Source of the DNA: Paulinella micropora
Lineage: Eukaryota > Cercozoa > Imbricatea > Euglyphida
Assembly (NCBI GenBank): GCA_009731375.1
Contig: BJOX01000063.1
Span: 97,523-122,233, forward strand
Direction: 5' to 3'
Length of the DNA: 24,711 nucleotides
Shown: one piece after another, positions 12,485 to 21,705 of the stretch
How positions within the stretch are numbered: position 1 is the stretch's first letter
Layout: each line of letters begins with the position of its first letter
The notes under the pieces: generated by a model
What the model was told of the DNA's origin: nothing
The model's database searches: none
Seen by the model: only the letters and a program-made list of their open reading frames with translations
Position numbers and translations under genes: made by a program

Positions 12485-13361
12485 ACTACCTACCTACCTA
12501 CCTATCTACCTACCGACCTACCTACTACCTACCTACCTAGGCTGGGAAGTGATGGACTCGGCCGAGACGCGTTACCGACGCTATGCCACGCTAGCTACGT
12601 TAGGCTATGCATCTAACTTCCTTGGCACGTGGTTGGTAACGGTAGTCTTCGCGGTTTTTATCTGCTGGTTCCAGCTGACTGTATTGTTTTTGATCTTTTT
12701 CCACCCGCTGATACGAGGCTGGCTGTGGAGCCTGCGCAAGGAAATTTGGAAAATTGTGAGGCCGGCGGTGATCCAATTTATTTCCATCATGATCGCCAAG
12801 TACTTTCTGATCGGAAACGTTCCCTTCTCAATCAAATATCCACAGCTCTATTCCTGGATGGATTTCGTACTGACAGTGCTCAGTGTAGCGGTAGGGCCCC
12901 TCGCGGCCGCAATCCGTATCCTGCAAGCTTTCTACATACTTACTATGCGGCTCTTTCGAATAGACCTGCCGCTGTTGCCTGATCCTTTGGCCTACCAAGA
13001 TAAAGGCTATCGAGGCTACCTGGCCTCGGTTACCGCGCATCGCTACTTGTTGTGGATGGATCAGAAGGAAGAAATGGAAAAGAGGCTGCTTGGAGCGACC
13101 AAAGGTTTGAAAGTGTCTCCAGTGGATTTGCGTAGTTTAGAAGAGGAGGAACACGGGGAGGACCAAAAGGCTGGCAGCGGCCTTGCGAACGAGAAGAACA
13201 GCAACAGCGAACCGAACCAGCAAGAGGCACAACGCGCCGATGGCAGCAGTAAGGACAACGACAACAACAACAACAATAACAATAACAACGACAGCAGCAT
13301 GCGCAACCGTTCCACATTGGCCTCGAACCCACCTGATTCCCATCAGACGACGCTTGCGTGA
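7483..13361 (+). CDS. STRA6-like: STRA6-like multi-pass membrane receptor/transporter gene (multi-exon; 5' part not resolved)
   Basis: Exons 7483-7571, 9087-9176, 11288-11395, 11844-12032, 12370-12409 and 12541-13361 join in one frame through GT-AG introns and end at a TGA. The product is rich in membrane segments: FCMLLLLLF in the third exon, [14 protein letters not shown] in the fourth, and at least three in the last exon (around [31 protein letters not shown] and [16 protein letters not shown]). Order, spacing and the terminal block ([18 protein letters not shown]) resemble the C-terminal half of STRA6/RBP-receptor proteins, which in animals take up retinol from its carrier at the plasma membrane. 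This rests on recalled family features, not a search. The tail is acidic and ends in an Asn-rich run. N-terminal exons are missing or unrecognised in the repeat-rich upstream region. Ligand and direction of transport are inference. Confidence 0.72.
7572..8095 (+). repeat. TATG arrays with one 3' exon-edge copy
   Basis: TATG repeats begin right at the 5' splice site of exon 7483-7571. A copy of the exon's last ~44 bases (GGCTGCGTATCATGCTGGGA onward, 7817-7860) is again followed by GTATGT. A short TATC block lies at 7893-7915. Confidence 0.8.
8150..8955. repeat. CT, TA, TATATC and TATC arrays
   Basis: CT repeats flank a TA array (8158-8312). A TATATC hexanucleotide array lies at 8500-8595. TATC arrays at 8634-8950 contain TGTC and ATCG blocks (8913-8939). 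The short unique spacers between them show no exon I can support. Confidence 0.85.
9087..9176 (+). CDS. STRA6-like gene, acidic-loop exon ending FRYP
   Basis: Thirty codons encode an acidic, charged loop ([19 protein letters not shown] at its end) that runs directly, in phase 0, into VRILTGALL of the exon at 11288. FRYP-VRIL matches the start of a membrane segment in the family. The 5' splice site is CCG/GTATAC. The 3' splice site is less certain: GAGTAG at 9081-9086 is used here because an in-frame TAG overlaps it, but AGs at 9098 and 9110 are alternatives. Partial copies of the exon's 3' end recur four times downstream. Confidence 0.5.
9177..11287. repeat. Intron of CATA/TATG repeats carrying many exon-edge copies
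   Basis: Four copies of the 3' end of exon 9087-9176 lie at 9325-9374, 9433-9482, 9525-9574 and 9621-9671. Copies of the 5' edge of exon 11288-11395 lie at about 9928 and 10210 (plus), 10346, 10515, 10691 and 10979 (minus), and 11152 and 11213 (plus, truncated). The rest is CATA or its complement with CAATA variants; the repeat strand flips where copy orientation flips (about 10332 and 11026). Confidence 0.8.
11288..11395 (+). CDS. STRA6-like gene, transmembrane exon VRILTGALL
   Basis: Thirty-six codons in phase 0 are bounded by ACATACATAG upstream and AAG/GTAAAA downstream. They encode one hydrophobic segment ([14 protein letters not shown]) followed by a loop ending KTQTEDFK. The 3' splice site lies inside the CATA array and lacks a normal pyrimidine tract. 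The first ~55 bases are copied repeatedly and imperfectly in the preceding intron, in both orientations; only this copy continues into a full exon with a 5' splice site. Confidence 0.65.
11396..11843. repeat. Intron with TG, TA and TTTA tracts
   Basis: TG-rich (11440-11495), TA and ATATGT tracts, a T-rich block and a TTTA array (11690-11735) fill this intron. Confidence 0.8.
11844..12032 (+). CDS. STRA6-like gene, exon VSMMMAV...GTRAE
   Basis: Sixty-three codons in phase 0 lie between GTATGTATAG and GAG/GTATGG. They encode an extracellular-type loop with an Asn glycosylation sequon (NNTG), then the membrane segment [18 protein letters not shown] followed by basic residues ([11 protein letters not shown]), which suggests a cytoplasmic end. 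Base composition is balanced and unlike the repeats around it. Confidence 0.72.
12216..12239 (+). CDS. Candidate 24-nt in-frame microexon
   Basis: A 24-base unique island in the CATA-rich intron starts right after CATACATAG and ends right before GTACAT. It encodes eight residues, GPTLLEPE, in phase 0, matching both the preceding exon (phase 0) and the following one. Skipping it also keeps the frame, so it could be alternatively spliced into the loop between two membrane segments. Confidence 0.4.
12370..12409 (+). CDS. STRA6-like gene, short basic-loop exon [13 protein letters not shown]
   Basis: Forty bases lie between TTTCTATAG and CACAG/GTATCT. They encode a basic loop and end one base into a Gly codon that the next exon completes (IT-G-WEVM). 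The phase match to the next exon is exact. The basic residues fit a cytoplasmic loop. Confidence 0.68.
12410..12540 (+). repeat. 131-bp intron made entirely of TATC/TACC repeats
   Basis: The intron begins GTATCTATCTATC and ends CTACCTACCTAG with no unique sequence inside. The same repeat supplies the 5' site, the pyrimidine tract and the 3' site. Confidence 0.75.
12541..13361 (+). CDS. STRA6-like gene, last exon with C-terminal membrane core and tail
   Basis: This is the longest clean coding stretch in the window (about 272 codons plus stop). It begins after CCTACCTAG and completes the split Gly codon. It encodes at least three membrane segments, then [20 protein letters not shown], a cytosolic region with charged helices ([24 protein letters not shown]), and a polar tail with a run of nine Asn coded by AAC/AAT triplets. 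The Asn run suggests that the microsatellite tendency also reaches coding DNA. It stops at TGA 13359-13361. Confidence 0.78.
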
Positions 13362-14908
13362 ACCCCGTAGAAACTCTCCCCGCGCATTTGTGCATATGCT
13401 TTACTTTCTCTAACATCCGGGTTTCATAGGTCTGTGTCCTTCAAGTGCCAAGAAAGATACTTCATAACTGAGTGTATTTTTAGATTATTATTATTGTTAT
13501 TAGAACGTTTTGTGAGGACTTGCTTGTGTGTGTGTGTGTGTGTGTGTGTGTGTCTGTGTCTGTGTGTATGTGTGTGTATGTGTCTGTGTCTGTGTCTGTG
13601 TGTGTGTGTGTGTTGTGTGTGTGTGTCTGTGTGTTGTGTGTGTGTGTTTGTGTGTTGTGTGTGTGTGTCTGTGTCTGTTATGAACTTCTCAACGCGCTTT
13701 GCATCTACATCCTTCACCTTCCTGACCATCTCAGCAGATAGATAACATTGTCCTTCGCATTCTCTACCACCCTGGCCCTGCTTCGCGTATGTGCATAATT
13801 CAAGTGCAACGAAAGATGCTTATACTTATTGAAAGCTTACCATCAATTTGAACGACCGAAATTTTGGTGTCGGGTGCCCCTTGCGTAGTTTGGGCCTTGC
13901 CTTGGCTTGTTGTGCCGCCATGAGGATTACTGCAGACGTTCAAAATTGGCAAAACAAATAATCTGTTATCTTATGGTTCTCTGCTAATATCGATGATACA
14001 GCGATGATGAGCACGCCATTTGAAAGCCCTTGCCCGGAGCTTTTCAACGGTACCATCAGCATTGTCACATCACTACTATTCATCGAAAAATCCAAAGAGT
14101 TGAGATCAAAGGTAGCAGAATTTGCTGGTTGATTGTCCACAGTATTATTATTACTGATAGGTAGTGGGCGGGTTTCCGCAGACCTCTCATCCGTAGACAA
14201 TCCTTGAAATTAGGTCATTGTTGATTAGCTAATATTAGTATTGTTAATACAAGATCATATTAACATATCACTGCTGTCAGTCATTAGAAGATAACTTGTG
14301 CTTGCCATTCATAGCCTCCTAGAGATGAGACTCAAGTCACGACACTCACTAGTTTCAGTGTGTTTCTGACTGCTTCTGCAAGACACTTATGAACGGAAAG
14401 CCGCCCGCCGGTGCCTAAATATATGGAAATGTGACGGTGTTACTGCAAAATATAATAACGAAGCATATGTAAATTTGTTCCTCACAACACACAGTTACTA
14501 TCAGTGCGTGATAATAAGATCCTTTTTACCCAAATTATACTGATATATTAAAGTCATTCAGATGTACTGTGAACTAGTTACAATACAGTACTTCAACTTC
14601 CGAGCCATCGGATTCAAAAAATAAGATGATTTATTGTAAGTAGTTTTACTGAATAATAAGCTTGTGACGACTCGAATGAAGTTTGTAGACTTTTTCACCA
14701 TATTTGCCATGATGCTGAAAATTTCCCGAATTTTTGCTGGAAAAGTCACGGTCCGGATGGCACAACACTATCGAAATAATTCAAGGTGTTTGAATTCCTG
14801 AAAATAATCAAAGCAACACTGCTGATTATGTGACTGCTGAATCTGTTTTTTTGGGGCGTCTATATACGATGGACACAATCTCTAATATAATATGATCATA
14901 GTATGTAT
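13362..14908. other. Intergenic region with a TG array
   Basis: The STRA6-like 3' flank holds a TG/TCTG array (13523-13678) and then ~1.2 kb of ordinary AT-rich sequence. Apart from the doubtful minus-strand exon at 13940-14202 I see no gene. Confidence 0.5.
13940..14202 (-). CDS. Possible exon, Ser/Asn-rich, unknown protein
   Basis: On the minus strand an 86-codon open frame starts just after ATTTCAAG, a possible 3' splice site, and encodes a Ser/Asn/Asp-rich peptide (SNNNTVDNQPANSATFDL and on). Possible 5' splice sites are ATG/GTACCG and GCT/GTATCA. Composition is protein-like rather than repeat-like, but I find no partner exons or known domain. It may be chance. Confidence 0.2.
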
Positions 14909-14910
14909 TA

Positions 14911-15183
14911 CTGGGTACATTCAAGTGTCAAACTCAGCCAGCGAATTTGAGTTAAGGGTCAGATTTCAGATTAGCGGTCAGATTTTAGATTAGCGGTAAT
15001 AATTTACATTTGTTCAATTTAACGGTAATATTTCGCAAAAATTATGCAGATTTTGCGGACGGATATAGCCGTTAAATTGAGCTAATTTGAATTCTGACCA
15101 CTAATCTGAAATCTGGCCGCTAATCTGAAATCTGCCCCTTAACACAAATTCTATGGCTGAGTTTGACACTTGAATGTACCCAG
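14911..15183. mobile_element. MITE-like element, ~90-bp inverted ends, TA flanks
   Basis: The ends CTGGGTACATTCAAGTGTCA and its complement match over about 90 bases with a few differences and are flanked by TA on both sides, as expected for Tc1/mariner-type target duplication. The ends include repeated CAGATTTCAGATTAGCGG-type motifs. The core carries TTTCGCAAAAATT and GATTTTGCGGACGG. It encodes no protein. Confidence 0.7.
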
Positions 15184-15272
15184 TAATATGTATATATATA
15201 CATACATATATACACATATACATTAATATATAATATAATATAATATAAATATTATAATATACATGTATATAT

Positions 15273-15312
<40 letters not shown>

Positions 15313-15364
15313 TGTTTGTATGTGTGTGTGTGTGTGTGTGTTGACAGGGTGTGCGCGCGCGCGC

Positions 15365-15443
<79 letters not shown>

Positions 15444-15445
15444 TT
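15184..15445. repeat. TA, TG and GA dinucleotide arrays
   Basis: AT-rich tracts, then TG (15280-15340), a GC run (15353-15364), TG and GA (15380-15440). Confidence 0.85.
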
Positions 15446-15676
15446 GTTGTGTGTGTTGTTGTTGTTGTTGCTGCTGCCATTGCTGATGCTGCTGCAGTGT
15501 TGTTGATGACTAAAATATATCTTAAAGTTCCTCGTTTGCAGTCAAGGTGAGGATTTCCTGCTTTATCCAAACACTTGTAGCAGCAATCGCTTTCGCATGA
15601 AGATAATCAACCAAATTTTACCTAGTTTTACCATATTCGATTTAAATCATTCTCTAACCATGGATTAGCCACATAT

Positions 15677-15950
15677 TGTTGTCGACATTCAAGTGAACCA
15701 AGTGGAATTGATTTTTTGTTTTTGTGTTAGATTTTCATGTTGTGTCAGTTTTTCATTTTTGTGACAAAAATTCAAATTTTCCAATTGAACTGTGACATTT
15801 CGCAAAAATTTACGATATTTTGCGGACGAATATAGCAGTTAATTTGAAAAATTCAAATTTCCAACCAAAATCAAAATTGCAACCAAAATGACATTCCAAC
15901 CAAAACAAAAAAACTAATTCCACCTGGGTTCACTCGAATGTTGACAACAA
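15677..15950. mobile_element. Second MITE-like element sharing a core with 14911-15183
   Basis: The ends TTGTTGTCGACATTCAAGTG and (complement) TTGTTGTCAACATTCGAGTG are inverted repeats of roughly 50 bases. The core TTTCGCAAAAATT...ATTTTGCGGACGAATATAGC closely matches the core of the element at 14911, although the ends differ. Confidence 0.6.
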
Positions 15951-16060
15951 AATTGAATTTGTACTCAACCAACATATTTTCAGTATTGCTTCGATTTGCC
16001 TTGGGAACTTACTTCAGGTGTTGGCGCAGCCGCTGGTTATTACTATTAATATTATTATTG

Positions 16061-16186
16061 GTCTGCGTGGGAGACTTGGAGCTGCCCTACGGGGTGTGAT
16101 CAGAGCTATCGTCAAATCTTTGTTCTCACCTTGTGGTGAGACGATGGAGGCGCATGTCAACAAAGGGATCAGCCACAGATCAGCAC

Positions 16187-16190
<4 letters not shown>
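16061..16190 (+). mobile_element. SINE copy 1 (5'-truncated, diverged)
   Basis: Only the 3' half is present, from the GTCTGG-like region through GAGACGATGGAGGCGCATGT to GCACTATTATT. It is more diverged than the other four copies, so older, and runs into an ATT array. Confidence 0.65.
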
Positions 16191-16229
<39 letters not shown>

Positions 16230-16497
16230 GGACACCGTGATAGCCCAGTGGTCAAGTTCTACCATCTGGGCCCTGTCGCCAGTTCAATTCCCGTCGGTGC
16301 CACCAGTATTTTCATTGAACATACCGGTCCGTCTGGAAGTGTTGGAACTGCCCTTGCGGGGGTGTCATTAGAGCTTATCGTCAATTCTTCGTACGGGGGT
16401 GTCATTAGAGCTTATCGTCAATTCTTCGTACTCCCCTCACGGGTGAGACGATGGAGGCGCATGTGCAGAAATGCATCAGCCATTGACAGAGAAGCAC

Positions 16498-16498
<1 letters not shown>
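16230..16498 (+). mobile_element. SINE copy 2, full length, tRNA-derived head
   Basis: The head (16231-16305) has box A TAGCCCAGTGG, box B AGTTCAATTCC, near-complementary ends (GACACCG with CGGTGCC) and a CCA-like end, so it derives from a tRNA and would be Pol III-transcribed. The unrelated body ends GAGAAGCACTATTATT. A 37-bp segment is tandemly duplicated (16358-16394, 16395-16431). Confidence 0.75.
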
Positions 16499-16539
<41 letters not shown>

Positions 16540-16735
16540 GGACACCGTGATAGTCCAGTGGTCAAGTTCTACCATCTGNNNNNNNNNNNNNNNNNNNNNN
16601 NNNNNNNNNNNNNNNNNNNNNNNNNNNNNNNNNNNNNNNNNNNNNNNNNNNNNNNNNNNNNNNNNNNNNNNNNNNNNNNNNNNNNNNNNNNNNNNNNNNN
16701 NNNNNNNNNNNNNNNNNNNNNNNNNNNNNNNNNNN
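16540..16735 (+). mobile_element. SINE copy 3 (head only, runs into assembly gap)
   Basis: The first 39 bases match copy 2 (box A reads TAGTCCAGTGG). The rest falls in the gap at 16579-16735. Confidence 0.65.
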
Positions 16736-16792
<57 letters not shown>

Positions 16793-16832
16793 TACTACTA
16801 CTACGACTACTACTACTACTGCTATTATATTA

Positions 16833-16894
<62 letters not shown>

Positions 16895-16897
16895 GTG

Positions 16898-16939
<42 letters not shown>

Positions 16940-16967
16940 TCATTATTATTATCATTATTGTTATAAC

Positions 16968-17037
<70 letters not shown>

Positions 17038-17042
17038 GTAAT

Positions 17043-17112
<70 letters not shown>
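16736..17112. repeat. Palindromic ATT/ACT/AAT triplet array
   Basis: ATT and ACT/AGT triplets change to AAT at the perfect palindrome TTATTGTTATAACAATAA (centre about 16963). Confidence 0.85.
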
Positions 17113-17113
<1 letters not shown>

Positions 17114-17381
17114 GTGCTTCTCTGTCAATGGCTGATGCAAATCTGCACATGCGCCTCCATCGTCTCACCCGTGAGGGGAGTACGAAGAATTGACGATAAG
17201 CTCTAATGACACCCCCGCAAGGGCAGTTCCAACACTTCCAGACGGGCCGGTATGTTCAATGAAAATACTGGTCCAGAAATAGACCGGTATGTTCAATGAA
17301 AATACTGGTGGCACCGACGGGAATCGAACTGGCGACAGGGCCCAGATGGTAGAACTTGACCACTGGGCTATCACGGTGTCC

Positions 17382-17382
<1 letters not shown>
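17113..17382 (-). mobile_element. SINE copy 4, full length
   Basis: Reverse orientation, with its tRNA-like head at 17382. It carries a 37-bp tandem duplication of the ATTTTCATTGAACATACCGG region, also present in copy 5 but not in copy 2. Confidence 0.75.
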
Positions 17383-17965
<583 letters not shown>

Positions 17966-18234
17966 GGACACCGTGATAGCCCAGTGGTCAAGTTCTACCA
18001 TCTGGGCCCTGTCGCCAGTTCGATTCCCGTCGGTGCCACCAGTATTTTCATTGAACATACCGGTCCATTTCTGGACCAGTATTTTCATTGAACATACCGG
18101 CCCGTCTGGAAGTGTTGGAACTGCCCTTGCGGGGGTGTCATTAGAGCTTATCGTCAATTCTTCGTACTCCCCTCACGGGTGAGACGATGGAGGCGCATGT
18201 GCAGAAATGCATCAGCCATTGACAGAGAAGCACT
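17966..18234 (+). mobile_element. SINE copy 5, full length
   Basis: Box B is AGTTCGATTCC, box A TAGCCCAGTGG. It carries the same 37-bp duplication as copy 4 and lies head-to-head with it across a symmetric triplet array. The 3' tail is ATT/ACT triplets. Confidence 0.75.
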
Positions 18235-18316
18235 ATTACTATTATTACTATTATTACTATTATTATTATTATTATTATCATTATTATTATTATGATTATT
18301 ATTATTATTATTGTTA

Positions 18317-18361
<45 letters not shown>
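18235..18361. repeat. ATT/ACT triplet array
   Basis: The tail of SINE copy 5 extends to the stop codon of the TRIM-like gene. Confidence 0.85.
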
Positions 18362-19686
18362 TCAGGGGTGAAGCCATTCCAGCAGAAATGTTCCATGCGC
18401 TGAGTGCCCCACCTTCTTGTGCACGTTCTTACCACTTGTATGAACGAAACTTCCACCACCGCCTGCTCCGCATCCGCCGGCCCCTCCAGAATACCCATCA
18501 CCCCCTCCACCACCTCCAGCCTCGCTATTTCCAACATCTCCCCNNNNNNNNNNCGCGCTCTGCTCCCTTGCCTCCGTTGACGAAAGCCTTGGCGGCTGAG
18601 CTTTGAGATGGCTGACCATCACCGAAGAAGCCCGCACCACCGCCACCACCATCTCCAAAGTTATTTCCTCCTTGGCCTCCAGCACCGCCTCGCACTCCAA
18701 TCCATAGTCCTGTGCTATCAAGCCCATTTTCATTCAGGCTGGCGTCTTGGCCGTCACTGTCTACAGCACGCCCCATCGTCCCCCTCCACCCCCTGGTACA
18801 ATAAGTGGATTGTTCATGTCGTTTAGAGCAACAAATGTGCCTCCTCCGCCCCCGGTCCTAGAGAATGTGTAGCCAATCTCCCTTCTTCAGGTCGAACTCC
18901 GCTGAAATGATTGCGCCCGTGCCACCCTTCTTCTCCTCACCGTCGGCGGCCTTGGCACCGCAGGAAGTGATGCGATAAACGCCATTCTGTAAAATAATGT
19001 GTTGTACAATCTTGCCTGAATGGGAGCGTCGCACTGGCTCTGGAGGGCCAGTAGTGATGGTGTAGGGGCTCCCTTGATGTGCTCACCACGCAGAAAAACA
19101 GATAGCTGGAGTTCACTCCTGGGCTCTTCTGGAAGGAGATAGGTTGCGTGGTAGGTACCGTCCCCTTTGTCTTCCAGCTTAACATCCACCTTCATCTGGC
19201 CCTTTCTGTCTTTGAGCTCCACCACAAACGTATCCCCACCCGTGCCACGCGGAGCTCCCTGTCGGTCGCATGCAGTGATGAGAAACGAGGCCTCCTGGCC
19301 GGGCAGTGCCTGCTTTAGCCCAAACCAGCTGCCGTGGTCGTCGTCGCGCACGATGACTTGTCACTGACCTTGCCCGCAACCGCCAGCATACCCAGCAAGC
19401 GATCGCGATCAATGGCGAACTCTAGCGCAGCGTCTGCTTGTGGCTCCAGCACGGGACGTTGGCTCTCTATGGCGCTCAGGGTCGACATGATGTCGGACCT
19501 GGCCGCAAGGAGCTGTGGGTCACTGGACTTGATGGCAGTCGCCGTATGGTGGGAGGCACTGGTCAGGCGCGCTCGCACTGTGCGGAGCGAGTCACGCTGC
19601 TGCGTCAGAACAGATGCTTTGGTCTGGTTTTGTTGCTTGAGCTCTGCAACAAGAGCTTGTTCACGAGCCACCAAGGTGGCGTGGGC
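18362..19686 (-). CDS. TRIM-like gene exon 2: coiled coil, filamin repeat, glycine-rich domain
   Basis: The exon starts after TTACATACATAG with AHATLVAREQALVAEL, continuing the coiled coil. LEFAIDRDRLLGMLAVAGKV is the usual end of the coiled-coil region before a TRIM filamin repeat. The filamin repeat is complete once a one-base change is allowed near 19070, after which SPYTITTGPPEP follows IKG as expected. The glycine-rich domain runs to LEWLHP and a TGA at 18362-18364, right against the ATT array. Confidence 0.7.
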
Positions 19687-19802
19687 CTATGTATGTAATC
19701 TATGTATGTATGTATGTATGTATGTATGTGTATGTATGTATGCATGCATGCATGCATGTACGTACGTACACGTACGTAATTACGCGTATGTATGTATGTA
19801 TG

Positions 19803-19836
<34 letters not shown>

Positions 19837-20020
19837 TGTGTATGTATGTATGTATGTATGTATGTATGTATGTATGTTGTATGTATGTATGTATGTATTT
19901 ATGTATGTATGTATGCATGTATGTATGCATGCATGTACGTACGTACAGGTACGTAATTACGCACGTAAGTATGTACATGCGTGTATGTATTTATGCATGT
20001 ATGTATTTATCTATGTTTGT

Positions 20021-20060
<40 letters not shown>

Positions 20061-20247
20061 TGTGTGTGTGAGAGAGAGAGAGTGAGAGAGAGAAATGAGA
20101 AATAGAAATGAGAGAGAGAGAGATTGAGGAATCGACAGTTGAACAATTTAAACTATTTTTTGGAAAAGTTTAACTTTTTAAACTTATGAAAATTTTAATA
20201 TTTGTGGTTTCCCCCCTCTCTTTCGACCGCCAAGGGGGCCGGGGCCG

Positions 20248-20307
<60 letters not shown>

Positions 20308-21705
20308 AGTTCGGGGCAACAACTTCCACCAAGCAGTTGAGAAAGCTTCAGGCAGCAAACATGAAAGCATAGTCAGAAGTCGTCTTGCCGATTGTGCATG
20401 GCGATGCTGAAGCGAAGATGTGACCATCTTGCTCTGACTCTTCAATGATCTTTCCTTCGTCCGCCCACGATTTTGTTTTCTTCATGAAAACACTCGGTGC
20501 GATTTGTGTCACAAACTAGAGAGCAACAGCATCATTACATTACCAGGCACTGTGACTGAAATTTCTTGAGTTTAATCGCTGTGATCTTTGCTGATCCTAG
20601 CGGGAAACTTGTCATGGCTCACCAGAAAGTTCCCAGCGAAATTTTTGGCGAGCCCAAGCACAAGCAATAGCAGTCGCATCGGCCGAGAACAAAGCGCTCA
20701 GACTGAAGATGATCCCGTACAATTAGTGCCCGCATGAAATAGGCATACACATTGATGATCGCAGCGACGAAAGAGAAAAAGGAAGCTCGATGAGCAGCCA
20801 AGCTAGCCTTCATTCTCAATCTACCACCATGATTGTAACAAACCGACTGGCATGATTGATCAAACGCGATCTCTGCTAATTTTCTTGACGGCTGACTATC
20901 TTTCATGCTTATGCTCTACCTGGACGATGTGTGTTGTCTCCTCTGCCTTCTTTGGTAGGTCTATGGCAATCGTTCAACATATCTTACCTCTTCAAAGACG
21001 GTGTGGATCTTGGCTGCTTCTTGTTCATGCTCGTAGTCCAGCTCGCGACTGACTGTCTCCACGCGTTCCTCTGCGGCTTGCAACTTGCCGGCGGTGGCAT
21101 TGGTCTGCTCCACAATAGTTCTCAACCCTTCACGACAGTGGGCAGCCGCCTCCACGATGGATTGGCACTTGTGACCATGGTGCTTCAGAGCAAAGCAGTC
21201 CCTGCAGATAAGTTGCCCACAATCCTGATCAAAATAGCGGAAAGGGTCCTTATGCTCGAGGCACAAGACTGAGATCGCGGCCAGCTGGGGATGGGATTTT
21301 AACTCTGCGAGAGTGACGAGGCGGTGGTCACGGCTCAGTTTGTGGCGGAGATGGAAGTCAGCGGCGATTTGGCACATGCTCTCCTGGCACTCTAAGCAAC
21401 GCGACACAGCTGGGTGCTGCTCGCCCCCACAGATTTCGCACAGATGGGCTTCCGGCTGTTCCTGCGACTTGGCAGGTTTAAAGCAGGACGTCGAGTAGTG
21501 CAAAGTTCTTAGGCAACGCAGCTACTCCGGCAGGAACGGCGACCTTCTGGCGGTCCTGAGGGCATTGGATCGACCCGTGCGTGAGCAATTGCTCCAGGCA
21601 GACAGAGCACAAGGTATGACCACAAGTCAGCAGTCGCGGACAATGCTTGTTGTCATCGTAGCGCTCGCAACACAGAGAGCACTCGAGTACCTCTTCAGAA
21701 GCCAT
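18362..21705 (-). CDS. TRIM-like RING/B-box/coiled-coil/filamin/glycine-rich protein (two exons; frame broken in places)
   Basis: Two exons (20988-21705 and 18362-19686) join in phase 0 across a GT-AG intron, giving about 680 residues. Domain order: C3HC3D RING (C9, C12, C28, H30, C33, C36, C48, D51), B-box 1 (from C89), B-box 2 (C148, H151, D159, C162, C167, C170, H175, H178), coiled coil across the intron, a filamin repeat (GQEASFLITACDRQG through GEHIKG), then a glycine-rich domain like that of ALK-type proteins (NGVYRITSCGAK, RTGGGGGTFV, PLIVPGGGGG, GGCGAGGGGSFV). RING plus B-boxes predicts an E3 ubiquitin ligase; the C-terminal domains would bind partners or multimerise. The frame changes near 21480, 19330, 19070, 18880 and 18775, all close to short homopolymers, and a 10-base gap lies at 18544-18553. 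It is either an intact gene with sequencing indels or a young pseudogene. Confidence 0.72.
19687..20987 (-). other. Intron of the TRIM-like gene
   Basis: This 1.3-kb intron has GTAAGA and CATACATAG borders on the minus strand. On the plus strand it holds CATA/TATG arrays (19687-20022), a GA-rich tract (20027-20125), a G homopolymer of about 56 (20250-20305) and about 680 bp of ordinary, moderately AT-rich sequence in which I recognise no exon. Confidence 0.65.
20250..20305. repeat. G homopolymer of about 56 bases
   Basis: It sits inside the TRIM-like intron next to GGGGCCGGGGCCGCC. The length is probably not reliable; such runs can form G-quadruplexes. Confidence 0.85.
20988..21705 (-). CDS. 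TRIM-like gene exon 1: RING, B-box 1, B-box 2, start of coiled coil
   Basis: The start is the ATG at 21705 (MASEEVLECSLC), because the RING begins eight residues later; an upstream in-frame extension looks non-coding. The RING ends CPQDR, with Asp as the eighth zinc ligand, as in some TRIM/RNF proteins. After LPKNFALLDVLL the frame hits TAA (21478-21480); one base later the other frame continues KPAKSQEQ into the B-boxes. The exon ends GAAGAG/GTAAGA. Confidence 0.75.

Noticed and set aside
12605-13416. Antisense open frames over the STRA6-like last exon
   Set aside because: They are shadows of a well-supported sense exon.
14558-14749. 63-codon minus-strand open frame
   Set aside because: It is AT-rich with no domain, no splice context and no supporting neighbour.
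16231-16305. A functional tRNA gene
   Set aside because: The T stem and D-arm spacing are imperfect, and the same head recurs joined to the same non-tRNA body, as in a SINE.
20170-20445. Possible exon in the TRIM-like intron (proline-rich or glycine-rich reading)
   Set aside because: The reading comes from the G homopolymer; the coiled coil joins in phase across the intron without it.
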